From: a bacterium
GTDB lineage: Bacteria > Auribacterota > JABMQX01
Assembly: GCA_013203085.1 (NCBI GenBank)
Contig: JABMQX010000428.1
Coordinates: 1 to 6,873 of the forward strand
DNA length: 6,873 bases
Direction: 5' to 3'
The position numbers were made by a program, and so were the translations under genes. The notes beneath the pieces were generated by a model that did not search any database, had not been told where the DNA came from, and was given only the letters and a program-made list of their open reading frames with translations. This document shows positions 1-5,812 of this stretch, in pieces (within the stretch, counting starts at the first letter, position 1; each line of letters opens with the position of its first letter).

Positions 1-918
1 AGCGGCGTGGAACCGATTTTCGGCGTCTGTTTCGTCAGGAAAAACATTCTGGACAACGACGAGCTGGTCGAAGTCAATCCCTGTTTCGAGAGCATCGCCA
101 AACAGGAAGGCTTCTATTCCGAGGACCTCATCAAGAGAATCGCTGCGGCGGGGTCTTTGAAAGACTTCCCTGAGGTCCCCGACCGAATCAAGAGACTTTT
201 CGTGTGCGCTCATGACATAACCCCCGAATGGCACGTCCGCATGCAAGCCGCCTTCCAGGAATACACCCATAACGCGGTTTCAAAGACCGTCAACTTCCCC
301 AAGACCGCCACCAAGGAAGACGTCAGGAAAGTCTACATGCTCGCCTACCAGCTCGGCTGCAAGGGAGTCACCATTTACCGCGATGGCAGCCGCGACGCAC
401 AGGTCCTCAATAAGATGCCGGAAAAGCCCGACAAGACAGCCCAGAAGCCTCAGCCGAAAATCCGCGAGAGAAAAAGCAGGCCGAGGGTCCTCAAGGGGCG
501 AACGATCAAAGTGGAGACCGGCTGCGGCACCCTGTATGTGACAATTAACGAGGATGAGAGCGGCTTCTTCGAGCTGTTCAACACCATGGGGAAAGCCGGA
601 GGATGCGCCGCCAGCCAATCGGAAGCCATCGGGCGCCTTGTCTCCCTCGCCTGGCGAAGCGGCATCCCCACAGAGGAAATCGTCAAGCAGCTTTCCGGCA
701 TAAGCTGTCACAAGCAGGTCGGCGTCGGTAAGAACAAAGTCAGCTCTTGCGCCGATGCGATTGCCAGAGCGATCAAGGAATATACCGACCTCGCCTGGAA
801 ACGCCCCGAAGAGATGCCCTTTTTCATGCGGGGAGCTTGCATAGTTTGTGGCGGGCAGCTCGAACCTGAGGGAGGCTGTTTCGTCTGCCGCTCCTGCGGC
901 TATTCCGATTGCTCCTGA
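1..918 (+). CDS. nrdJ: Vitamin B12-dependent (class II) ribonucleotide reductase, C-terminal part (5' end outside window)
   Basis: Adenosylcobalamin-dependent reductase that converts ribonucleotides to deoxyribonucleotides in the cytoplasm, with or without oxygen. Only the last 305 residues are present; the frame is open from base 1, so the GTG at 7 is an internal valine. Visible blocks follow the long NrdJ family: GVEPIF near the start, PEWHVRMQAAF and NAVSKTVNFP, then GCKGVTIYRDGSRDAQVL closing the barrel. After a basic linker comes a TSCPD-type domain (about fragment residues 167-262, from TGCGTLYV to AIARAIKEY). The tail is cysteine-rich: CIVCGG (Cys 280, 283), then CFVCRSCG (293, 296, 299) and a last Cys at 304. 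In this family such a tail is a zinc-ribbon-like or redox-relay element that re-reduces the active site. The catalytic cysteines and B12-binding part lie upstream, outside the window. The reading frame is intact to the TGA stop. The family assignment is firm. Confidence 0.95.
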   Translation, partial: SGVEPIFGVCFVRKNILDNDELVEVNPCFESIAKQEGFYSEDLIKRIAAAGSLKDFPEVPDRIKRLFVCAHDITPEWHVRMQAAFQEYTHNAVSKTVNFPKTATKEDVRKVYMLAYQLGCKGVTIYRDGSRDAQVLNKMPEKPDKTAQKPQPKIRERKSRPRVLKGRTIKVETGCGTLYVTINEDESGFFELFNTMGKAGGCAASQSEAIGRLVSLAWRSGIPTEEIVKQLSGISCHKQVGVGKNKVSSCADAIARAIKEYTDLAWKRPEEMPFFMRGACIVCGGQLEPEGGCFVCRSCGYSDCS

Positions 919-947
919 CGCGCACGCCCGACGGGACGGGGAAGACC

Positions 948-1082
948 TCTCGCAAAGCCGCAGCGGATTGACGATTGCGGATTGCGGATTCCAATATCCG
1001 AACTCGCAAATCCGAAATCGGATCGCGTCTTGGTGAGAGAACAGGGGAGAGAAGAGACTTCTCGCAAAGGCGCAGCGGATTG
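948..1082. repeat. Cluster of short direct and inverted repeats between convergent genes
   Basis: The spacer between the nrdJ stop and the end of the minus-strand radical SAM gene is about 180 nt and holds no convincing gene. A 23-nt element beginning TCTCGCAAAG and ending GCAGCGGATTG occurs at 948-970 and again at 1060-1082 with one mismatch. Between the copies lie 3.5 units of a 7-mer of the type GATTGCG (966-990), a small stem CGGAT/ATCCG (985-989 with 996-1000), and a perfect palindrome ATCCGA-AA-TCGGAT (1010-1023). No T-tract follows any stem, so this does not look like a standard intrinsic terminator. It resembles the REP-like intergenic repeats seen in some bacterial genomes, but that link is inference from one locus. 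Confidence 0.7.
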
Positions 1083-1098
1083 CGGATCGTGTCTCGCT

Positions 1099-2250
1099 TC
1101 AGTGGTTTTTGCCCCACTTTTCCGCCAGCTCCCGGAAGTGCCCATCGCTATGCTCGAAGAACATCTTGTACGAGGCGCAAAAATGGGATAGCCCCTTGTC
1201 CTCGGGATCACGGACACGGTCCTTAGTGCAGCCCCCCCGGCATATCTTCACCCAGGGGCAATTCCGGCACGGCTCGGGCAGGGTCGCTTTGATTCGCCCG
1301 AATTCCTGCTGTCGGGGGCTGTTGAGCATCTCCGCCAGATTGCCCTCGAGGAGACTGCCGAGCTTCCACCGAGGCTCTACGAAGAAGTCGCACGAATAGA
1401 TGTCTCCGTTGTGTTCCACCACTACGTAGCAGCCGCATTCCTTCATTGCCGTGCATTCCGGCGAGTCCATACCGACATAGGAATGAAAGACGGTATCGAA
1501 GAACCGAACAGAGACGGTCGGCCAACCATCCTGGAAATCAGCCAGCCAGCAATCGAAAATCTCGCACAAGAACTTCCCGAAAGCCTCCCCGGAAACGGAG
1601 AATGACGCCGCCCCGCCGCTGACGAGGTCCGTCTCCACAATAGGGATGAATTGCAGGAATTTCTCCTGATGCCCGGGCGGAAAAGCCTCCTCTACGAGAA
1701 AAGAATATGTCTCTTTCGCAAACTTCACCGAATAATCATTCACGACAGCGAGGATGTTGCACGCGACATCGTATTCGCCCATCAGCTTGGCGGCTTTCAT
1801 GATTCGCTCCCATGTGGGGCGGCCTGCTCTATCCTGCCGATAACGGTCGTGTACGTGCTGGGGCCCATCCAGCGACAGACCGACCAGAAATTTATACTCG
1901 CTGAGGAACTTGCACCACTCCTCGTTGATGAGCATCCCGTTGGTCTGAAACCCGTTGCCGACCGACTGCCCCGACAGACCATACTTTTCCTCGAAGGCCA
2001 CCGCTTTTTTGTAGAAGTCCAGCCCCATGAGGGTCGGCTCGCCCCCTTGCCAATTGAAGGAAACCATCGGCTCGCCACTTCGCATGACCTGTCGCACAAG
2101 CTCCTCAAGAACTTCGGTCTTCATGCGGTGGACCTTCCTCTTCGGGTACAATTCCCCTTTCTCAATGTAAAAGCAGTACTCGCACGCCATATTGCAGTCG
2201 GCGCCCGCTGGTTTGATCAAGACCGAATTGAGCGGCTTACGTTCAGTCAT
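1099..2250 (-). CDS. Anaerobic sulfatase-maturating enzyme (radical SAM, SPASM domain)
   Basis: A 383-residue radical SAM enzyme of the anSME type (AtsB/ChuR-like). Family members oxidise a cysteine or serine in type I sulfatases to the catalytic C-alpha-formylglycine, in the cytoplasm and without oxygen. The [4Fe-4S]/SAM motif CNMACEYC gives Cys 19, 23 and 26; GGEP at 69-72 is the SAM amino-group motif. The C-terminal SPASM cysteines are at 266, 272, 287, 328, 331, 337, 341 and 358, inside the typical strings CYVVVEHNGDIYSCDFFV, CRNCPWVKICRGGC and FCASYKMFF. Asp288 after Cys287 matches the proposed catalytic base of the characterised clostridial enzyme. Length is typical. The ATG at 2250 is preferred; a TTG directly before it (2253) is an alternative, and only a weak GGGAT lies upstream. 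A TACAAT -10-like hexamer (2273-2278, minus strand) sits a suitable distance upstream but lacks a clear -35. No sulfatase is adjacent. A relative acting on another peptide is possible but less likely. Confidence 0.93.
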   Translation of the reverse strand: MTERKPLNSVLIKPAGADCNMACEYCFYIEKGELYPKRKVHRMKTEVLEELVRQVMRSGEPMVSFNWQGGEPTLMGLDFYKKAVAFEEKYGLSGQSVGNGFQTNGMLINEEWCKFLSEYKFLVGLSLDGPQHVHDRYRQDRAGRPTWERIMKAAKLMGEYDVACNILAVVNDYSVKFAKETYSFLVEEAFPPGHQEKFLQFIPIVETDLVSGGAASFSVSGEAFGKFLCEIFDCWLADFQDGWPTVSVRFFDTVFHSYVGMDSPECTAMKECGCYVVVEHNGDIYSCDFFVEPRWKLGSLLEGNLAEMLNSPRQQEFGRIKATLPEPCRNCPWVKICRGGCTKDRVRDPEDKGLSHFCASYKMFFEHSDGHFRELAEKWGKNH

Positions 2251-2394
2251 CAAAAGCTATCCCGATATGTCCATTGTAAGTTTGCGGGCTCAGGAGCTCT
2301 CCCCCCACCGCAACGAAGCTCAAACCCAAGTATAAGCCGTAAACCTCGCGGTTGCAACATGGGTTCCGCCCCGACACGGCAACGCATCTATCTG

Positions 2395-2423
2395 TTGCCC
2401 GACGAGCCATTCGGCTCTATACT
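2395..2423 (+). promoter_or_regulatory. Candidate sigma70-type promoter for the DUF481 gene
   Basis: TTGCCC (2395-2400, 4 of 6 matches to TTGACA) and TATACT (2418-2423, 5 of 6 to TATAAT) are separated by exactly 17 bp. Transcription would start near 2430, giving a leader of about 83 nt before the GTG start at 2513. The whole arrangement is read from sequence only. Confidence 0.45.
2404..2417. promoter_or_regulatory. Inverted repeat inside promoter spacer (possible operator)
   Basis: GAGCC-ATTC-GGCTC is a perfect 5-bp inverted repeat with a 4-nt centre. It fills most of the spacer of the candidate promoter and touches the -10 hexamer. A repressor or activator dimer could bind here, or it could be chance; arms this short are not strong evidence. 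Confidence 0.3.
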
Positions 2424-2451
2424 TCGCTTGGTGTGCAATCCGAAGACAAAG

Positions 2452-2468
2452 CCACGCGGAACGCGTGG
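2452..2468 (+). other. Perfect 7-bp hairpin in the 5' leader of the DUF481 gene
   Basis: CCACGCG-GAA-CGCGTGG can form a GC-rich stem with a three-base loop, 44 nt before the GTG start and 32 nt before the Shine-Dalgarno. It is not followed by a T-tract, so it is not a plain intrinsic terminator. If the leader is transcribed from near 2430 the stem would sit close to the 5' end, where it could stabilise the mRNA or bind a regulator. Confidence 0.5.
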
Positions 2469-2500
2469 TCGCCGGCAGCACCGTCGAACATGCGAAAAGA

Positions 2501-2506
2501 GGGAGG
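2501..2506 (+). promoter_or_regulatory. Shine-Dalgarno that decides a GTG start
   Basis: GGGAGG lies 6 nt before the in-frame GTG at 2513, which is good spacing. The ATG at 2525 would be 18 nt away, too far for this site. The same frame is open further upstream to 2465, but no ribosome site supports a start there. Confidence 0.65.
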
Positions 2507-2512
2507 ACATTT

Positions 2513-3604
2513 GTGGTGCAGGTTATGAAGAAAATAATCGCACTCGGCTGCGGCTGCGTGTTGGTGATGATAGTTTTCCTCTCCGCTGTGAGCGCCGATG
2601 TGGTCAGCCTGAAGAGCGGCCGGCAGCTCGGCGGGGCCGAGAGCTTCATATACTCCAGGGATGGGAAAGTCGTAATTGTTGATGCGTCGGGGAGATCGGA
2701 AACGCTTCCATTCAAGAATATCTCTTCGATGAAGTTGGATGCTCCTCGCAAGCTCGAATTCAAAAATGGCGATACTCTTCATGTCGAGAACGTTGCCCTC
2801 GAAGAAGGCATGGTGCGCTTCAATAGCGATCTTTTGGGGCAAAAGGCCGTGCCACTTGAAGAGGTTGTGGCGATTTCGGGGCCTGCGGGCAAGAAAATCC
2901 CGGAGGCACCATCGCGCATCGCCGAAAAGCCACCCACGCCACCGAAAAAGTGGCGGGGCAAGTCTCAGTTCGGTTACGCCATGACCTCGGGTAGAGAGGA
3001 CAGTCAAAACGCCAACCTCAGCGCGGAAGCCGTGCGGGAGTCCAGAAAAACCCGGCTAAGCCTCAACGCAGCCGCCAGGTACGGAGAAAGTAAGGGCGAA
3101 AAGTCCGTGGACGCACAAGAAGTCTCCGGCAAGTTCGACCTCTTCTTGACGGACCGCGTTTACTTGTACTGGGACCTGGGCCTACTCAAAGACAGCATCA
3201 ATCTCATTGATCTGCGTCTATCGCCAGGAGTCGGCGTGGGCCGGAAATTCATCACAGGGGACAGATTCTCGCTGGAGGGTGAGGCAGGCGCCACCATGAT
3301 CTGGGAGCGGCAGGTCTTGATTTTCGGGGAAAAGGAGGAGGACTCCGAATGGTTCGGGAGGGTTGCCGCACGGTTCAAATGGAAGCTGGGCGAGTGGGCG
3401 GAGTTTTCGGAAGAGTTGGAGATCCTCCCGGGGTTATCATCGGGAGACGAGTTCCGCTACCGATCGGTTTCGCAGCTCACGGCGACGGTGACGAAGAGGC
3501 TTTCGCTGGCAGCGGGTTTCACGGTTGACTACGATAATGACCCACCGGCAGGCGTCCCACGCACTTCTACCAACGCCACCACCGGCTTCATTCTTAACTT
3601 TTGA
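2513..3604 (+). CDS. Secreted DUF481-family outer-membrane beta-barrel protein
   Basis: A 363-residue exported protein. Residues 1-28 form a signal peptide: MVQVMKK, a hydrophobic core, then AVSA before Asp29 as a likely signal peptidase I site. Residues 29-75 and 79-123 look like two copies of a small beta unit, each beginning with LKSG or FKNG and ending in a PFKNISSMKL- or PLEEVVAI-type strand. A proline-rich linker follows (about 124-145). Residues 146-363 match the DUF481/YdiY type: alternating polar and hydrophobic strands such as GKSQFGYAMTSG, LSLNAAARYGES, FDLFLTDRVYLYWDLG and LSPGVGVGRKF. The chain ends in Phe, as outer-membrane proteins usually do for recognition by the BAM machinery. 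The role of the family is poorly defined; E. coli members are described as salt- or acid-induced. GTG 2513 is chosen from the Shine-Dalgarno; the ATG at 2525 would still keep the signal peptide. The gene is divergent from the radical SAM gene. The barrel assignment is solid, the function unknown. Confidence 0.85.
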   Translation: MVQVMKKIIALGCGCVLVMIVFLSAVSADVVSLKSGRQLGGAESFIYSRDGKVVIVDASGRSETLPFKNISSMKLDAPRKLEFKNGDTLHVENVALEEGMVRFNSDLLGQKAVPLEEVVAISGPAGKKIPEAPSRIAEKPPTPPKKWRGKSQFGYAMTSGREDSQNANLSAEAVRESRKTRLSLNAAARYGESKGEKSVDAQEVSGKFDLFLTDRVYLYWDLGLLKDSINLIDLRLSPGVGVGRKFITGDRFSLEGEAGATMIWERQVLIFGEKEEDSEWFGRVAARFKWKLGEWAEFSEELEILPGLSSGDEFRYRSVSQLTATVTKRLSLAAGFTVDYDNDPPAGVPRTSTNATTGFILNF

Positions 3605-3619
3605 GCCCAAGCCCCGCCA

Positions 3620-3652
3620 CAGGGCCCGCCCGTGACCCGCTGATAGGCCCTG
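3620..3652 (+). terminator. Possible transcription-end stem after the DUF481 gene
   Basis: CAGGGCC (3620-3626) and GGCCCTG (3646-3652) are perfect 7-bp complements about 15 nt after the stop codon, with a 19-nt loop. There is no T-tract, so termination here, if any, would be non-canonical or Rho-dependent. The long loop makes this a weak call. Confidence 0.25.
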
Positions 3653-3718
3653 CCGCCAATCCCCCTGCCCTGGTGCCACCTCTGGATAAACCTGTCCCGA
3701 CCGAACCGTGAACCCTCA

Positions 3719-3746
3719 TTGACAGGCTCCGCCGCGAAGGTATAAT
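3719..3746 (+). promoter_or_regulatory. Perfect-consensus sigma70 promoter of mnmE, positioned for a leaderless mRNA
   Basis: TTGACA (3719-3724) and TATAAT (3741-3746) both match the consensus at all six bases, with a 16-bp spacer. The usual start point, about 7 nt after the -10, falls on or next to A3754, which is the first base of the mnmE start codon. There is no Shine-Dalgarno at useful spacing; the nearest purine run, GAAGG at 3736-3740, is 13 nt from the ATG. An inverted repeat CCTGTC (3691-3696) with GACAGG (3721-3726) overlaps the -35 but may be chance. Confidence 0.75.
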
Positions 3747-3753
3747 TGAATTC

Positions 3754-5148
3754 ATGAATCGTCTCGCTCCACTCAATAGTACCGACACCATTGCGGCAAT
3801 ATCCACGCCCATAGGACAGGGCGGACTGGGAATCGTTCGCATCAGTGGTCCGAAGGCTCTCGACGTCGCCGACAGAATCTTCCTCTGCAAAAAAGGTCTT
3901 CCATCGAGCTTCCCAACCCACACCGTCCATTACGGGCAGGTTCACGCTGGCGGCGGAATCATTGACAGAGCCTTAGTGATAATCATGCGGGGGCCGCGGA
4001 CTTATACAGGGGAGGATACCGCCGAAATATCTTGCCACGGAGGACGAATCGTTCTCCACAAGACGCTCACGGCCGCCATAAAGGCGGGGGCGAGACCAGC
4101 CAACCCGGGCGAGTTCACGATGCGAGCTTTTCTCAACGGCAAGCTCGACCTCTCGCAGGCGGAAGCCGTCCAGCAGCTCATCGGCGCCCAAAGCGATCTG
4201 GCATTCAGGGTCGCGTCAGAACAGTTACGGGGAAAGCTGCACGATACAGTCGAGGCGATTCGCTCTCAGATCGTGGATGTGGCAGCCGTGGTTGAAGCAT
4301 CAATAGACTTCCCCGAAGAGGATATCGAGTTCTCTCCGACAGAGGAGCTGCGCGCGGAGCTAACCTCCGCCAAGGAGGGAATCGAAAGGTTACTCGCGAC
4401 CTTTGAGGACGGCGCGAGAATCGTGGAGGGAGTCAACGTCGTCATCGCGGGGAAACCCAACGTCGGCAAGTCCACTCTGCTCAACTCGCTTGTCGAAAAG
4501 GACGCAGCCATCGTCACGCCCCTCGCCGGCACCACCCGAGACGTCCTCAGGGAATCACTGATCCTCCAGGGAATCATCCTGAACGTCTTCGACACCGCCG
4601 GCATCCGAAAACCTCAAGGCCTCGTCGAGAAAGAGGGAGTCAAACGCAGCAAAAAGGCACTTGGAAAGGCGGACCTCGTGCTTTTCGTATTGGATGCCGA
4701 TGCCGGACTATCGGAAGAGGACCGCCGCATCTTCGCAGAGTTCCGAGGAAAGAAGTGCATCATCGTCGTCAACAAGATTGATCTCGTGCCGGAAGTTGAC
4801 GAGGCTGCTTTTGCTGGTGAATTCGGAAACCAGTCGGTGGTCAAGACGTCCGCTCTCAAACTCGAAGGGATAGAGGAACTGAAGCGGCGGATCACCGAGA
4901 ATGTGTGGTCAGCGGACATTCCTTCGTTGGATCACGCCATCATTACAAGTGTCCGGCACAGGGACGCCCTCGAGCGAGCAGGTCAGGCTCTGCATGGCGC
5001 CATCAAGGCTCTTGAGGAACGTCTTTCTCCGGAGTTCCCCGCAGTCGAGATCAGAGAAGCTCTCGACGCCCTCGGATTGATCACCGGCGAGACCACAGAC
5101 GAAGAGATTCTTGACAAAATATTCTCGAAATTCTGCATCGGCAAGTAG
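3754..5148 (+). CDS. mnmE: tRNA uridine-5-carboxymethylaminomethyl(34) synthesis GTPase MnmE (TrmE)
   Basis: A potassium-dependent GTPase that acts with MnmG to install the carboxymethylaminomethyl (or aminomethyl) group on wobble U34 of certain tRNAs, in the cytoplasm. At 464 residues it has the normal family length. Residues 1-120 are the tetrahydrofolate-binding domain (DTIAAISTPIGQGGLGIVRISG, then GPRTYTGEDTAEISCHGG and NPGEFTMRAFLNGK). A helical domain encloses the G domain, whose motifs are complete: GKPNVGKS (233-240), GTTRD (259-263), DTAG (280-283), NKID (340-343) and the SAL region (366-368). Glu292 occupies the place of the catalytic glutamate known in E. coli (Glu282). The protein ends with FCIGK, the hallmark tail whose cysteine is needed for modification. 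The segment after DTAG reads IRKPQGLVE, with Lys where Glu is usual. The ATG fits the family N-terminus; no upstream start is in frame nearby. The transcript is probably leaderless, and the exonuclease gene follows after 29 nt. Confidence 0.97.
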   Translation: MNRLAPLNSTDTIAAISTPIGQGGLGIVRISGPKALDVADRIFLCKKGLPSSFPTHTVHYGQVHAGGGIIDRALVIIMRGPRTYTGEDTAEISCHGGRIVLHKTLTAAIKAGARPANPGEFTMRAFLNGKLDLSQAEAVQQLIGAQSDLAFRVASEQLRGKLHDTVEAIRSQIVDVAAVVEASIDFPEEDIEFSPTEELRAELTSAKEGIERLLATFEDGARIVEGVNVVIAGKPNVGKSTLLNSLVEKDAAIVTPLAGTTRDVLRESLILQGIILNVFDTAGIRKPQGLVEKEGVKRSKKALGKADLVLFVLDADAGLSEEDRRIFAEFRGKKCIIVVNKIDLVPEVDEAAFAGEFGNQSVVKTSALKLEGIEELKRRITENVWSADIPSLDHAIITSVRHRDALERAGQALHGAIKALEERLSPEFPAVEIREALDALGLITGETTDEEILDKIFSKFCIGK

Positions 5149-5160
5149 AATCCCAACCCG

Positions 5161-5168
5161 AAGGTGAG
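5161..5168 (+). promoter_or_regulatory. Shine-Dalgarno of the exonuclease gene
   Basis: AAGGTGAG lies 9 nt before the ATG at 5178, within the short gap after mnmE. Its presence contrasts with the lack of any such site before mnmE and supports translation of the second cistron by normal 30S recruitment. Confidence 0.6.
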
Positions 5169-5177
5169 AAGCCGCTC

Positions 5178-5711
5178 ATGAAGAAGATCGTCTTTGACCT
5201 GGAGACAAAACAGACCTTCGACGACGTCGGAGGAAGGGAACACATTGACAAACTGGAAATATCACTCGGCGTCGTTTACGATTACAGCACCGGGCTCTTC
5301 ACGACATACTTTGAGCGAGATGTCGAGGCTCTCATTGGCGAGCTTCTCTCCGCAGACCTGGTGATCGGGTTCAACCTCATCAAATTCGATTATGTCGTCC
5401 TTCAGCCCTACACCGCGCATGACCTCAAAAGGATAAAAACCCTCGACATCTTCGCGAGGGCCGTAGCCGTATTGGGGTTCCGGGTGAGCCTGGAGAGTTT
5501 TGCTCGAGCGACGCTCGGCGTCGGGAAAATGGCGGACGGGCTTCAAGCCGTCGCCTGGTACAGGGCGGGGCAATTTGACAAGCTCGAAGAGTATTGCCGA
5601 AAGGACGTTGACCTCACCCGCCAGCTTTACGAGTTCGGAAAGAACAACGGCAAAATCTACTTCGTGTCGAAACGTTCCGGCCGCAGAAGAGAACTCCCTG
5701 CCTATTGGTGA
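5178..5711 (+). CDS. Free-standing RNase H-like DEDDy 3'-5' exonuclease domain protein
   Basis: A 177-residue protein of the ribonuclease H-like (YprB/RNase_H_2-like) 3'-5' exonuclease type. Motif ExoI is FDLET with Asp7 and Glu9; ExoII is GFNLIKFD with Asp71; ExoIII is YCRKD with Tyr139 and Asp143. All four acidic metal ligands and the DEDDy tyrosine are therefore present, so it is probably active on single-stranded DNA or RNA. The C-terminal part (ADGLQAVAWYRAG to YEFGKNNGKIYF, ending ELPAYW) resembles the exonuclease domain that closes some DEAD/DEAH-box helicases, but no helicase domain is attached. It has no signal peptide or membrane segment and should act in the cytoplasm. It lies 29 nt after mnmE and is probably co-transcribed. 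Substrate and role are unknown; a DNA-repair or RNA-processing role would be a guess. Confidence 0.8.
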   Translation: MKKIVFDLETKQTFDDVGGREHIDKLEISLGVVYDYSTGLFTTYFERDVEALIGELLSADLVIGFNLIKFDYVVLQPYTAHDLKRIKTLDIFARAVAVLGFRVSLESFARATLGVGKMADGLQAVAWYRAGQFDKLEEYCRKDVDLTRQLYEFGKNNGKIYFVSKRSGRRRELPAYW

Positions 5712-5812
5712 CGTGCCCCGCGCGCTGCGTTGCGAGCGAAAACTATGGCGGTTGTACAGTGGGGTAGAAAAGCATTGTCCACCGCAGGAGGCGGAGATGG
5801 GCCCCAACTGGC
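5712..5812. other. Convergent spacer without a clear terminator
   Basis: About 100 nt separate the ends of the exonuclease gene and the minus-strand oxidoreductase gene. The only stem noted is CCGC-AGGAG-GCGG (5782-5794), which has four base pairs and no T-tract on either strand. No small gene, tRNA or repeat is supported here. Confidence 0.5.

Noticed and set aside
73..96. Asn-Pro-Cys-Phe-Glu string in NrdJ as the catalytic finger-loop cysteine motif
   Set aside because: In long NrdJ proteins the equivalent place reads NPLFE-like and lies after the active-site loop; the catalytic cysteines are expected upstream of this window, so the cysteine here is probably incidental.
966..1023. CRISPR-like array
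   Set aside because: The repeat units are only about 7 nt, partly tandem with no spacers of regular length, and no cas gene is present.
824..1217. Several overlapping small open frames on both strands across the nrdJ-anSME spacer
   Set aside because: They read through the short repeats and the ends of two real genes, give arginine- and serine-rich low-complexity products, and lack ribosome sites.
2251..2512. tRNA or riboswitch in the divergent spacer
   Set aside because: No cloverleaf, CCA-adjacent acceptor stem or known riboswitch core was found; only the short palindromes described above are supported.
1651..2682. Long plus-strand open frame (343 codons) antisense to the radical SAM gene and running into the DUF481 gene
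   Set aside because: The minus-strand frame encodes a complete anSME with all expected cysteines, and the right part overlaps the signal-peptide-bearing DUF481 gene in another frame. The antisense product shows no recognisable domain and is a codon-bias shadow.
3529..3945. Minus-strand open frame spanning the DUF481-mnmE spacer
   Set aside because: It overlaps the end of the DUF481 gene, the mnmE promoter and the conserved mnmE N-terminus, and its product has no recognisable domain.
5262..5807. Minus-strand open frame of 181 codons opposite the exonuclease gene
   Set aside because: The plus strand carries an intact DEDDy exonuclease with a Shine-Dalgarno. The antisense product has no family resemblance.
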